Below, piece by piece: positions 46,850 through 57,731 of a stretch of 64,000 bases of DNA (within the stretch, counting starts at the first letter, position 1; every line of letters starts with the position of its first letter). A program made the translations under genes and the position numbers. A model generated the notes under the pieces. That model did no database searches and was not told where the DNA came from. It saw nothing but the letters and a program-made list of their open reading frames with translations. The DNA comes from Pontiella agarivorans (GTDB taxonomy: Bacteria > Verrucomicrobiota > Kiritimatiellia > Kiritimatiellales > Pontiellaceae): the NCBI RefSeq assembly GCF_034531395.1, contig NZ_JARVCO010000002.1, forward strand, positions 496,001 to 560,000, in the 5' to 3' direction.

Positions 46850-46946
46850 GTTTGAGTTTTCATTTCCGTGTTTGGCAACTGGGGCCTGAAGAGGTTGAGT
46901 TCCATCGATCGGAAATGTGTGATCTAACATAAAAGGAACAGGAGAC

Positions 46947-46961
46947 TTCCAATGGCTGGAA
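46947..46961. repeat. 15-bp dyad overlapping the ahcY start codon
   Basis: TTCCAATGGCTGGAA contains the ahcY ATG (46952-46954) in its centre. A one-mismatch copy, TTCCATCGATCGGAA, lies upstream at 46900-46914. Binding here would block translation or transcription start directly. Confidence 0.7.
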
Positions 46962-48394
46962 AAAAGAAAGCTTCGAAAAAGAAAGCATCAAAGAAAAAGG
47001 TGCAGGACTATATTATTGCGGACATCGGATTGGCCGGTTTCGGTCGCAAAGAGATGGAGTTGGCGGAATATGAAATGCCGGGTCTGATGGCGCTTCGGGA
47101 AAAGTACGGCAAGGAAAAACCGCTGAAGGGTGCACGTATTACCGGATCGCTGCATATGACGATTCAGACGGCTATGCTGATTGAAACCCTGCAGGCGCTG
47201 GGTGCGAAAGTGCGTTGGGCGAGCTGTAATATTTTTTCCACGCAGGATCACGCGGCTGCGGCGGTCGCCAAAAAGGGGACGCCGGTTTTTGCGGTGAAAG
47301 GTGAAACGCTTGAGCAATATTGGGAATACACCGACCGCATCCTCGACTGGGGCAACGGTACGGGACCGAATGTGATTCTCGATGACGGCGGCGACGCCAC
47401 TATGTTTGTTCAGGTGGGTTATAAAGCGGAAAAGGATCCGTCAATTCTTGATAAAAAACCGGGGTCCGAAGAAGAAGCTGTTTTTCTGGCGCAGGTGAAA
47501 AAAGCCCTGAAAAAGGATCCGAACCGTTTTTCCCGTATTGCAAAGGAAATTCGCGGGGTATCCGAGGAAACGACCACGGGCGTTCATCGTCTGTATCAGC
47601 TGGCCGAAAAAGGGGAGTTGCTTTTCCCGGCGTTCAATGTGAACGACTCGGTCACGAAATCCAAGTTCGATAATCTCTATGGATGCCGTCACTCGCTGGT
47701 CGATGCCATCATGCGTGCAACGGATGTGATGCTTTCAGGTAAGGTGGCTGTAGTGGCCGGCTATGGTGATGTCGGCAAAGGCTGCGCGCAGTCGCTGGGC
47801 GGTCAGGGTGCCCGCGTGATCGTTACTGAAATTGACCCGATCTGTGCGCTGCAGGCGGCGATGGAGGGGTATGAAGTGATGAATATGGATGACGCCTGTC
47901 TGCTGGGCGATGTCTTTGTGACCACCACGGGAAACTGCGATGTCATCACGGAGCGCCACATGAAAAAAATGAAGGATATGGCGATCGTCTGTAACATCGG
48001 CCACTTTGATTCCGAGATTCAGGTGGAAAAGATGAAGAAGTACAAGTGGACGAACATTAAACCGCAGGTCGATAAAATCACCATGCCGAAGGGGCACAGC
48101 ATTATTCTGTTGGCCGAAGGTCGTCTGGTGAATCTCGGCTGTGCGACCGGACACCCGAGTTTTGTGATGTCGAACAGCTTCACGAATCAGGTGCTGGCGC
48201 AGATGGAACTGTACTGCAATCCCGGCAAATATCCGATTGGTGTGTACACACTGCCGAAGATTCTCGACGAGGAAGTGGCGCGTCTGCACCTCGAAAAGAT
48301 CGGAGTCAAGCTCGATACGCTGACGCACAAGCAGGCCAAATACCTCGGTATTCCGAAAGACGGCCCGTTCAAACCGGAGCATTACCGGTACTAG
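46952..48394 (+). CDS. ahcY: S-adenosylhomocysteinase
   Basis: A 480-residue NAD-dependent enzyme that splits SAH into adenosine and homocysteine. An unusual Lys-rich head ([15 protein letters not shown]) precedes the standard start [21 protein letters not shown]. The NAD-binding motif is [20 protein letters not shown]. The substrate part has [14 protein letters not shown], and the family end is KPEHYRY. It is encoded behind the ArsR-methyltransferase fusion. The regulatory link is plausible because both act on the SAM cycle. Confidence 0.96.
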   Translation: MAGKKKASKKKASKKKVQDYIIADIGLAGFGRKEMELAEYEMPGLMALREKYGKEKPLKGARITGSLHMTIQTAMLIETLQALGAKVRWASCNIFSTQDHAAAAVAKKGTPVFAVKGETLEQYWEYTDRILDWGNGTGPNVILDDGGDATMFVQVGYKAEKDPSILDKKPGSEEEAVFLAQVKKALKKDPNRFSRIAKEIRGVSEETTTGVHRLYQLAEKGELLFPAFNVNDSVTKSKFDNLYGCRHSLVDAIMRATDVMLSGKVAVVAGYGDVGKGCAQSLGGQGARVIVTEIDPICALQAAMEGYEVMNMDDACLLGDVFVTTTGNCDVITERHMKKMKDMAIVCNIGHFDSEIQVEKMKKYKWTNIKPQVDKITMPKGHSIILLAEGRLVNLGCATGHPSFVMSNSFTNQVLAQMELYCNPGKYPIGVYTLPKILDEEVARLHLEKIGVKLDTLTHKQAKYLGIPKDGPFKPEHYRY

Positions 48395-48397
48395 GCT

Positions 48398-48412
48398 TTC
48401 CAAGTATTGGAA
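48398..48412. repeat. 15-bp dyad just after the ahcY stop
   Basis: TTCCAAGTATTGGAA begins four bases after the stop codon and lies just before the ahcY terminator. Confidence 0.7.
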
Positions 48413-48415
48413 ATG

Positions 48416-48447
48416 GAAAGGGGCGGTTGCACAACCGCCCCTTTTTT
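48416..48447 (+). terminator. Terminator of ahcY
   Basis: AAAGGGGCGGTTG pairs with CAACCGCCCCTTT across a two- to four-base loop, followed by T. It reads well on both strands and also faces the convergent AraC-type gene. Confidence 0.9.
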
Positions 48448-49465
48448 AATTGCGGGTCTGCAACCGATAAGAGCGGGGCGTTTGACCGGCCCAGCGCTTA
48501 AATGCGCGGTTGAAGGCGCTCTGTTCCGAGAACCCGGTGAGAAAGGCGATCTCGCTCAGGGAATATTCCGACTGTATCAGAAGGCGTTGTGCAAGTTCGC
48601 GGCGGGATTCATCGACCAGTTGTTTGAATGACAGGTCCTGTTCGGCGAGGCGTCGTTGCAGGGTGCGGGAGCTCATACCCAGGCGCCGGGAAATTATCTC
48701 TATGGAGGGAGCGCCTTCGCTCAGGGATTGGGAAACCTGGATGCTGACCCGCTTGTTCAGGCCGTGCCGGTCGGACCGTTCGGCAAGCTCGGTTTCAAGA
48801 TGCGCATCGAAGAATGCGCAGATGGTTGCATCTCCAAGCCGGTTGGGCGTGGCCAACGTTTCTTCGGAAACTAAAACGGCATCGCAATCCGCCTCGAAAT
48901 GCACCGGGCAGCCGAAGTAGGTTTCATGCTTATCCGGGCGCTCGGGAGCCGGGTGTTTGAAGAACACCGCTTCGGGGACAACGTCCTGGGTGCTTACTTC
49001 CCGGCTTATTTTTACGATGGCGGCGATGGTCTGTTCATTGGAGAGGCGCAGGCCCAGACGGCGCTCTCCTGCGCGGTGGAGCATCATGTAGATTTTATTG
49101 CCTTCAGTGTGCAGCTCATGGGCAGATACGCTGGTCAGGACTTCACCGTATCGCACGGCCCGCATGTAAGATCCGCGCAGGTCAACGGCCGACTTCCACG
49201 CCAGTCCGAAGGCTCCGTAGTCATCACATACCATCGAATCGCCGACCGCCAGGGAAAGGGATGCGCCCAGCGGGCTGGCATGTGCCGCCTGCTCGCAGAG
49301 TTGATAATAATCCGATGCGGGGATCATGCGTTTGGGATCCACCGGTGCGTCCGGATCAACGCCGATACTGCGAAGTAATTCGACGCGTTTTTCTTCGGCG
49401 CCGGCTTCGCTCTGAAACGCCGCATAGGCCACTTTATGCGCAAACAGTAAAGAAATCTGTCCCAT
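48446..49465 (-). CDS. AraC-family regulator with N-terminal AraC_binding_2-type domain
   Basis: A 339-residue regulator. Residues 1-220 form a ligand domain like that of OruR/ArgR-type AraC regulators (GVDPDAPVDPKRMIPASDYY, then a VGDSMVCDDYGAFGLAWKSA block). Residues 235-335 form the double helix-turn-helix: ISRRLGMSSRTLQRRLAEQ and LSEIAFLTGFSEQSAFNRAF, ending RWAGQTPRSYR. It is divergent from the NmrA-type reductase and probably controls it. A TTGAC-N7-GTCAA dyad lies between them at 49559. Confidence 0.88.
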   Translation of the reverse strand: MGQISLLFAHKVAYAAFQSEAGAEEKRVELLRSIGVDPDAPVDPKRMIPASDYYQLCEQAAHASPLGASLSLAVGDSMVCDDYGAFGLAWKSAVDLRGSYMRAVRYGEVLTSVSAHELHTEGNKIYMMLHRAGERRLGLRLSNEQTIAAIVKISREVSTQDVVPEAVFFKHPAPERPDKHETYFGCPVHFEADCDAVLVSEETLATPNRLGDATICAFFDAHLETELAERSDRHGLNKRVSIQVSQSLSEGAPSIEIISRRLGMSSRTLQRRLAEQDLSFKQLVDESRRELAQRLLIQSEYSLSEIAFLTGFSEQSAFNRAFKRWAGQTPRSYRLQTRN

Positions 49466-49558
49466 GGCCCTACCTAAGCAATCCCGCGCCGCTCATGCAA
49501 TCCCGATGCCGATACAATTGCCGGGGGAAGGGGACGGTTGGCAGTGGGGGTTAATAAA

Positions 49559-49575
49559 TTGACGCGGGCGGTCAA
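49559..49575. promoter_or_regulatory. Dyad between the AraC-type and NmrA-type genes
   Basis: TTGAC, seven bases, GTCAA. It is central in the divergent gap and could be an operator; the left half could also act as a -35 element for the rightward gene. Confidence 0.35.
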
Positions 49576-49655
49576 TACGTTTGCACAGGGTTTCTGTCAG
49601 GTTGCATGCATTAACACAGAACGTGAATCAACACGATTAACCTGAAAGGACAAAA

Positions 49656-50513
49656 ATGATGAAACCGAATACATGCAGTTATACCCGGGAAGGTCTGATC
49701 CTGGTTCTCGGCGGCACGGGAAAAACCGGCCGTCGCGTGGCCTCGCGTCTGGAAGCGCTGGGGCGGGAAGTTCGCATCGGTTCGCGCAGCGGAGTGCCGG
49801 CGTTTGACTGGAATCATGAAGCGGGGTGGAGCACCTGTCTGGAGGGAGTCGATGCCGTATATATCAATTATGCGCCCGACCTGGCGATTGACGGTGCCAC
49901 GGATTCCATTGCGCGGTTTGTGGACAAGGCCCGGGAGCTTGGGGTCCGTCAGCTGGTTCTGTTGTCCGGGCGCGGGGAGTCGGAAGCACAGGCGTGTGAG
50001 CGCATTGTTCAGGAGAGCGGATTGGACTGGACGGTGGTCCGGGCGGGCTGGTTCAACCAGAACTTTTCGGAAGGCGCCTTTAACGACATGGTGCAGGCCG
50101 GGGTGATTACACTCCCGGCCGGGAGTGTTCGTGAGCCGTTTATTGATGTGGATGACATCGCCGACGTTATTGCGGCTGCGCTCACCGAGCCCGGGCATAC
50201 CGGCGAAGTTTACGAGGTCACCGGTCCGCGCCTCATGAGGCTGGCCGATGTCGCAGCGGATTTGTCTTCCGCCACCGGGCGCGACATCCGTTATGAAGCA
50301 ATTCCGCACGAGGCCTTTGTGGGTGCAGTGAAGGAATCCGGAGCTCCGGACGATGTGGTCTGGCTGATGGACTATCTGTTCTCCACCGTGCTGGATGGCC
50401 GGAATGCGTATATCACCAACGGGGTAGAGCGGGCGCTCAAACGGCCTGCCCGGGATTTCCGCGATTATGCCGAAGAGGCGGCGGCCACCGGAGTCTGGGA
50501 AGAGCGGTCATGA
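49656..50513 (+). CDS. NmrA-type NAD(P)-binding oxidoreductase
   Basis: A 285-residue atypical short-chain dehydrogenase. The dinucleotide-binding motif is LVLGGTGKTGRRVASRLEAL at about 10-30. Later parts are VRQLVLLSGRGE, WTVVRAGWFNQNFSE and EPFIDVDDIADVIAAALTEP, as in NmrA/SDR_a5 proteins. The usual YxxxK pair is absent, so it may be a redox sensor or reductase with a quinone-type substrate. AAAGGA precedes the ATG. The next gene overlaps by four bases. Confidence 0.87.
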   Translation: MMKPNTCSYTREGLILVLGGTGKTGRRVASRLEALGREVRIGSRSGVPAFDWNHEAGWSTCLEGVDAVYINYAPDLAIDGATDSIARFVDKARELGVRQLVLLSGRGESEAQACERIVQESGLDWTVVRAGWFNQNFSEGAFNDMVQAGVITLPAGSVREPFIDVDDIADVIAAALTEPGHTGEVYEVTGPRLMRLADVAADLSSATGRDIRYEAIPHEAFVGAVKESGAPDDVVWLMDYLFSTVLDGRNAYITNGVERALKRPARDFRDYAEEAAATGVWEERS

Positions 50514-50884
50514 AAAAGCGATTCATTCCGGGCTATCTCATTCTCTCCGGCGTGATGCTGTTGTTCATCGGATGTTCGATTCTGGCGGTGCCGGACTCGT
50601 TCTTTGCCGGGAACGGCATTGCGCTCGGCGAAGATCCCAGCCTGCGATCAGAAATCAGGGCGCCCGGCGCCATGCTGGCGGGTGCTGCACTGGTAATCCT
50701 TACCGGGGTGTTCCGGCCGTCTCATCGTCCGGTCGGCCTGCTGCTCTGCGTTCTTGTCTTCGGGGCTTTCGGGATCGCGAGACTGATCAGCATGATGCTT
50801 GACGGAATACCGTCGCAGGGAATCATCATCGCGGCTGCCATTGAGCTTGTGCGGTGCGTTTCCGGCCGTCCGGGGGTTCGGTAA
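50510..50884 (+). CDS. DUF4345-type small membrane protein
   Basis: A 124-residue protein with four hydrophobic segments, beginning FIPGYLILSGVMLLFIGCSILA and with the SEIRAPGAMLAGAALVI block of DUF4345. The function of the family is not known. It is translated with the NmrA-type gene (ATGA overlap) and shares its AraC regulator. Such trios with an AraC gene recur in bacteria and hint at a stress or redox response. Confidence 0.8.
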   Translation: MKKRFIPGYLILSGVMLLFIGCSILAVPDSFFAGNGIALGEDPSLRSEIRAPGAMLAGAALVILTGVFRPSHRPVGLLLCVLVFGAFGIARLISMMLDGIPSQGIIIAAAIELVRCVSGRPGVR

Positions 50885-50891
50885 AGGGGCC

Positions 50892-50925
50892 GCAGGCGTT
50901 CCTGCCTGAGCAGCATGGCGGCAGG
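50892..50925. repeat. REP-like GC-rich hairpins after the DUF4345 gene
   Basis: CAGGC at 50893 pairs with GCCTG at 50904, and CCTGCC at 50901 can alternatively pair with GGCAGG at 50920. The core resembles the hairpin at 2580-2598. Confidence 0.45.
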
Positions 50926-50933
50926 ATAATGTT

Positions 50934-50968
50934 AAAGGTCGAAAGTCCCTTTGGGGCTTTCGACCTTA
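50934..50968. terminator. Strong hairpin terminator between convergent genes
   Basis: AAAGGTCGAAAG at 50934-50945 pairs with CTTTCGACCTT at 50958-50968. The inner CCC/GGG pair extends the stem. It lies between the DUF4345 gene and the convergent cyclo-ligase gene and can serve both strands. Confidence 0.75.
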
Positions 50969-50999
50969 TTTAAATGAGTCGCCCGGCTCGCCGGACGGG

Positions 51000-51545
51000 T
51001 TATTTTTCGGTTTCGATGCAGTAGGATTCGGTGATGACAACATCCATGCGCGGTGCATCATCCGGTACCGGGAGGTCTTTCAGTCGCTGGGCATCGATGG
51101 CGAGACCGATAACGGGCGCATTGTAGAATTTCAACAGATCGTCATAGAAATCGAGATCTTCACCCAAGCGCCGGCCTTCGTTGTCGAATGCAACCCCCGG
51201 GACGAGAATCAGGTCGAGTTCATCCGCATCGACGAAAACCGGTTCAACGGGTTCGACGGTTCCGTATGTATTGCGTTTGAAGGTTTCGCCCATTGCAGCC
51301 ATGCGGTAAATGCCGAGCGTCTCATCAAGGGCGGGGATGTAGAACTGCCGCTCATTCTGTGTCATGAGGTGGGTAACATCGATCTGTTCCGGCTGGGGGG
51401 CATAGGCTCCTATTTTTTCAGCGGCGACATAAGCCGGATGCGATTTAAGCCGTTTTACCGCCAGAAATCCGTTTGCTTCAACAATCGGCAGGCCCATGCT
51501 GTGCAGCTGGTTTTTTACATAAGTGCGGGTTTCTTCAGGGGTCAT
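51000..51545 (-). CDS. 5-formyltetrahydrofolate cyclo-ligase-like protein
   Basis: A 181-residue MTHFS-family protein. The conserved late block VPGVAFDNEGRRLGEDLDFYD corresponds to the ATP- and folate-binding loop, but the usual glycine-rich GxGGGYYDR is replaced by GEDLDFYDD. IGAYAPQPEQIDVTHLM is the N-terminal family block. The typical enzyme turns 5-formyl-THF into methenyl-THF using ATP. The loop change leaves activity uncertain. Confidence 0.7.
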   Translation of the reverse strand: MTPEETRTYVKNQLHSMGLPIVEANGFLAVKRLKSHPAYVAAEKIGAYAPQPEQIDVTHLMTQNERQFYIPALDETLGIYRMAAMGETFKRNTYGTVEPVEPVFVDADELDLILVPGVAFDNEGRRLGEDLDFYDDLLKFYNAPVIGLAIDAQRLKDLPVPDDAPRMDVVITESYCIETEK

Positions 51546-51556
51546 GTTTTTTCCTG

Positions 51557-52606
51557 TTAAATAAAGAGCGCCATGGAGGCGGCATAGAGCACAATCATAC
51601 TGACCGCGACGGCCAGAGAGGCGGTTCGGGTTTTTGTTTTAAGCAGAAGCCAGCCGGCCAGTGTGAGCACAAAAATAAGTGCCACGCTCGTCCAATGTTT
51701 GGAAGAGGCCTTTGCCAGCATGCTGTCTCCGCGCATGGCGAGGTCGGCCACGAAAATGATCAGCAGGTTGAACATGTTGCTGCCGAGCACGTTTCCGACC
51801 GCCATATCCAGAAATCCGAGGCGGATACTGCTGAATGAGATGACCAGTTCGGGCAGGCTGGTGGAAATGGCCAGGAAAATGGTACCGATAAGACTGGCTT
51901 CGAGGCCGAACCCGCCCTGTTCCGGCGGAAGCGCCATTCGGCTTCCGAGAATGGAGAGAATAACGCCGCCGCCGATAATAAGTGCGCAGAGACCAAGCAG
52001 AATACTGTAAAAGCGCGTTGCCGGCATATGGGCAAGGGCATCTTCTTCAGGCAGATGTTCCTCCGTTTCTTCGGCGGCATTTTTAAGTTGCCGGTGTTCG
52101 CGAAACAGTACACCGAGGTAAAATACCGGCAGGGCAAGCACCAGTGCCGAGCAGTCGAGCCCGGGAATTATCCAGCTTTCGCGCGGGGCGCGGATGTAGG
52201 CGGCGGCGAAGAGGCCCAGCATGAGGAGGCCGTAGATGATGGAAGAGGTGTGCGAAGATTTCATCGCTGCGGGCTTGAAGTGTTTGGTGAAAAAAATCGC
52301 CATAAATGCAAGAATCAGCAGGTTGAAGACATTCGATCCCAGCATGTTTCCGGTGGCCAGGTCGGCTCCGTCGGCCGCTGTTGCCGCATTAAATACCGAC
52401 GTCAGCGAAACGACGAGTTCCGGAAGACTGGTGACTCCCGCCAGAAAGATCAGGCCGATCAGGCCGTTGCCCAGACCCGTGCGGTCGCCCAGCGCATCGC
52501 CGTACATGCTCAGTTTAATTCCGGTAACCACCACGAGGGCCGCAGTGGCGATAAAAGCGAGTACCAGTCCGGATTGTGTGCCGATCAGTTGTTCAAAGCA
52601 TTGCAT
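51557..52606 (-). CDS. Calcium/sodium antiporter, CaCA superfamily (YrbG type)
   Basis: A 349-residue inner-membrane exchanger with about ten helices. Two inverted alpha repeats are visible: FLAGVTSLPELVVSLTSVF with GNMLGSNVFNLLIL, and FLAISTSLPELVISFSSIR with GNVLGSNMFNLLII. The acidic residues in SLPEL bind cations. An acidic loop (EETEEHLPEEDAL) separates the halves. It exports calcium in exchange for sodium or protons. It follows the cyclo-ligase gene's direction with a 12-base gap. Confidence 0.9.
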   Translation of the reverse strand: MQCFEQLIGTQSGLVLAFIATAALVVVTGIKLSMYGDALGDRTGLGNGLIGLIFLAGVTSLPELVVSLTSVFNAATAADGADLATGNMLGSNVFNLLILAFMAIFFTKHFKPAAMKSSHTSSIIYGLLMLGLFAAAYIRAPRESWIIPGLDCSALVLALPVFYLGVLFREHRQLKNAAEETEEHLPEEDALAHMPATRFYSILLGLCALIIGGGVILSILGSRMALPPEQGGFGLEASLIGTIFLAISTSLPELVISFSSIRLGFLDMAVGNVLGSNMFNLLIIFVADLAMRGDSMLAKASSKHWTSVALIFVLTLAGWLLLKTKTRTASLAVAVSMIVLYAASMALFI

Positions 52607-52739
52607 GTGTCTTTTTGTACACGAGTTTGAATCTCCGGAACAACTCTTATTGACTCAGTGTGACACCGCTGCGGGTTGAAATGGCGCGGTTTTCAGCGGT
52701 TGGAAACTGCCCATCTTTGGAAAAGGGGCATTTTTTGCG

Positions 52740-52756
52740 TTGGCACAGTCGGTGCG
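52740..52756 (+). promoter_or_regulatory. Candidate sigma54-type promoter of clpB
   Basis: TTGGCACAGTCGGTGCG has GG and GC elements ten bases apart, the sigma54 spacing. The -24 TGGCAC is perfect, the -12 (GTGCG for TTGCA) is weaker. Just upstream, TGCCC and GGGCA bracket a short stem followed by six T. Confidence 0.3.
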
Positions 52757-52790
52757 TTAAAGCACATGACCTTATGAAAGGAGTCATACA

Positions 52791-55364
<2,574 letters not shown>

Positions 55365-55388
55365 CGTATCCGGGGAGTTAAATCGACT

Positions 55389-56232
55389 AGGGCCTGTTAG
55401 TACTATCGCCTGAGTCTGTTGTAAAAGACTGACATAGTCTTACTGTAAAAATGAAAGCACAGTGCGGCAAGAGCGGCCACCTGTTGCCGGTCCAGCGAGG
55501 TAAGGTAACCTTTTCACACATGGAGCTTTTAAATGCTGTCCTGTATGTTGGGGAGCAAGGTTGAAAATAGCGGGGCTTCCCTCCCGTTCTGGAAGATGGC
55601 ACACCATCTACACTCGGATGAACCGATGGTCCGAGAGGGGCGTACTGGCAAAGGCCTTCGACGAACTGCAAAAACAGCAGGTCGTGAAGATCAACCTTGA
55701 AGCGGTATCCATCGCCAGCACCTCGATGCAAAGTGCATCCCGATGGAACTGTCGCATTAAAAAAACGGCAGACAATCCATAGAAAAATCCCGTGGAGGTT
55801 GGATGACCAGGATTCATCTGATTGCGGCCGATGCCTGGACCGCACTGGACTTGTCATTATCACCCGGCCATACGAGCGAGGGATCGGAAGGTCGTAAGCT
55901 TCTTTCCAGCAGGGGCGAAGATCGATCAGTCGGTGTTTGTAATATTGAGATGGACACGACCTGCGAAGGGGAGGAAACTCGGCATTCGGCATTCGGCATT
56001 CGGCATTCGGTGTTCGACCTTGACCTCATCCCGGTTGCGCCGCCCAAAGTAAAACGACTTAATTTTTGGGAGTACGATAAGGAAATGTATAAGCAACACA
56101 ATGAGGTAGAGCGTCTATTTCGCCGACTGAAAGAATTCCTCCGAGTTTTATCACGCTTCGAGAATCATCGATGTGATGTTTCTCGCCTTTATTCACTCTG
56201 CACTCACCGTAGATATACTTTCGGTGTGTTAA
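55389..56232 (+). pseudogene. IS5-family transposase remnant, several frameshifts and stops
   Basis: A decayed transposase. From ATG 55451 the pieces can be read in order across frames: RGKVTFSHMELLNAVLYVGEQG, then stops TGA and TAG where Cys and Trp codons are expected, RWHTIYTRMNRWSERGVLAK, VHPDGTVALKK in a second frame, LIAADAWTALDLSLSPGHTS in a third, YKQHNEVERLFRRLKEF with the final Glu of the DDE triad, and MFLAFIHSALTVDIL after another shift. The DDE core between the last two blocks is lost and replaced by DNA with a 7-bp tandem repeat. A GGGCCTGTTAGTACTA at 55389 may be the left end. No right end was found. Confidence 0.8.
55981..56015. repeat. 7-bp tandem repeat GGCATTC
   Basis: Four exact units of GGCATTC and a fifth variant (GGTGTTC) lie inside the transposase pseudogene, where the conserved catalytic core should be. 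Slippage could have expanded it after inactivation. Confidence 0.8.
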
Positions 56233-56510
56233 GACACCCTAGTTTATCTGTCAGTTATATTGGATTGAAAGATGGTACCGGAGAACCTATTTAATTACGC
56301 GAAAGCTTTTGTGATGCATTCGAGTGGTGTTGCTCCGGCGCACGCTCTCTGTGTTTAAAGACTGAAGCTGACTTATTATATAATGTCCATTTTTCTCCCG
56401 TCAGGTGTTGTTGATTTATTTAGATTACCCGATGAATAATGGCATTAAACTGCTGAAGAAATTTTCTTAAAATATAAATAGATATATTCTTTGAGTCATG
56501 CGGTGACCGG
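56233..56510. other. AT-rich intergenic DNA, no gene seen
   Basis: Nothing convincing is encoded. The base composition is AT-rich compared with the flanks, in keeping with decayed mobile DNA. Confidence 0.5.
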
Positions 56511-56886
56511 GTGTGGAATATGTTCAAAGGTATCAAGACGCGGCTGGTGAAGAACGGCGGAGGTTCGGGCCGTGCAGGGGGAAGTGTCGAATTTTCCGGG
56601 CGTGGTGTGCAGTATGTTTTTCTCGCCGGGCGGGCGTGCCGGGATGTGCTGCGGGCGGGATCGACGCAAATCTTCTGGGTGTTGCCGAAAGCGATTTCCA
56701 GGGATTGGATGGATGACTTTCTGAAAGGCGGGCGATATGGCGAACGGCTATCTGGAGAAAAGTGCGCTGAACGAACACCCGTTCACGCGGAACGGCTCGC
56801 TGATTGATCTGTTTGAGGGCCGGATTGATGTGGCGTAGGAAATTGTGAAGCGGATTGATCAGCTCAACGGCCGCGTGGCGATTTAG
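56511..56886 (+). pseudogene. Decayed gene of unknown family
   Basis: Coding-like, GC-rich DNA, broken into overlapping short frames. One frame starts near 56520 with GIKTRLVKNGGGSGRAGGSV. Another, from 56736, reads ANGYLEKSALNEHPFTRNGS and continues LIDLFEGRIDVA, a TAG stop, then EIVKRIDQLNGRVAI and a second stop. The second stretch looks like the conserved end of a real protein, but I do not recognise it. It lies beside the dead transposase, so gene decay is likely. Confidence 0.35.
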
Positions 56887-56909
56887 TGCTCCTGAATATC
56901 AACCGCAGC

Positions 56910-56941
56910 CACGGATAAATACGGAAGAAAAATAATCCGTG
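56910..56941. repeat. Small inverted repeat downstream of the SpoU methyltransferase
   Basis: CACGGAT at 56910 and ATCCGTG at 56935, separated by 18 AT-rich bases. It lies after the stop of the minus-strand methyltransferase and could act as its transcript end or be an intergenic repeat. Confidence 0.4.
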
Positions 56942-56963
56942 TTAACCTGCGCCCCTGCATACT

Positions 56964-57731
56964 CTACCGGCTGTTTTGCATGTGAAACATGCAGATGCTG
57001 CCGGCGATGGCGGCGTTGAGGGATTCGCATTCGGGCTGCAGGGGAATGGTGATTTTTTTTGCGGCGCGGCCGAAGAGTTCGTCGGATACGCCGTGGGCTT
57101 CGGAGCCGATCACTAAAATTGTTTTTTCGCTGAAGGTGGATTCGTAGAGGTTTTCGCCGTCGAGCCCGGTGGTAACGCAGAGCTCGAATCCGTTTTCCAG
57201 CCATTGGAAAAGTTCATTGCGGGAAATGTTCCAAAGGTTGGAAAAGGCGAAGGTGCCCATGGTGGAGCGGATGACTTTGGGATTTTCGGGTTCGACGCAG
57301 TCGCCGTAGAGCAGGATCCCATCAAAGCCGGCGCCGACGGCGGAGCGGATAAGCGTGCCGAGGTTGCCGGGATCGCGCAGATTATCCAACAGCAGGAATT
57401 TTCCGGTGGCTGGAACATCCGGCGCGTCGTTTTTCTTTGAAACCACTCCGAGAATACCCTGTGCGCTGCGGACATCGGAAATTTTTGCAAACACGTGGTC
57501 CGGCACGCTGATGATTTCGATGGTATCGGGAAGCGGAGCCTGGTTCCAGTTGTTGGAAACGACCAGCTGTTCGAGGGTATAGTATTCGCTTTCGTGTTCG
57601 AGCAGGGTTTTGATGCCGCGCCAGCCCTCGACGATAAACCGGCCGGATTCCTGTCGTGCTTTTTTGGAGGTGATCAGGGCGCGCAGGGTTTTGATGAGGG
57701 GGTTGGTGGAAGATGTAATTTCTCGGGTCAT
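56964..57731 (-). CDS. TrmH/SpoU-family RNA 2'-O-methyltransferase
   Basis: A 255-residue SPOUT enzyme. The N-terminal substrate-binding part starts EITSSTNPLIKTLRALITSK. The three SpoU motifs follow: DNLRDPGNLGTLIRSA (motif 1), VIGSEAHGVSDEL (motif 2) and IPLQPECESLNAAIAGSI (motif 3), which build the knot that binds SAM. It methylates a ribose in rRNA or tRNA; the exact target is not visible. It overlaps the exonuclease gene by four bases. Three exact copies of the 15-bp dyad lie in this gene, at 57195, 57229 and 57544. Confidence 0.92.
   Translation of the reverse strand: MTREITSSTNPLIKTLRALITSKKARQESGRFIVEGWRGIKTLLEHESEYYTLEQLVVSNNWNQAPLPDTIEIISVPDHVFAKISDVRSAQGILGVVSKKNDAPDVPATGKFLLLDNLRDPGNLGTLIRSAVGAGFDGILLYGDCVEPENPKVIRSTMGTFAFSNLWNISRNELFQWLENGFELCVTTGLDGENLYESTFSEKTILVIGSEAHGVSDELFGRAAKKITIPLQPECESLNAAIAGSICMFHMQNSR

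Noticed and set aside
46850-46951. SAH or SAM riboswitch upstream of ahcY
   Set aside because: I could not find the conserved cores or pairing of known SAH/SAM riboswitches in this 100-base leader.
55981-56015. Short direct repeats as a CRISPR array
   Set aside because: Units are 7 bp and contiguous with no spacers.
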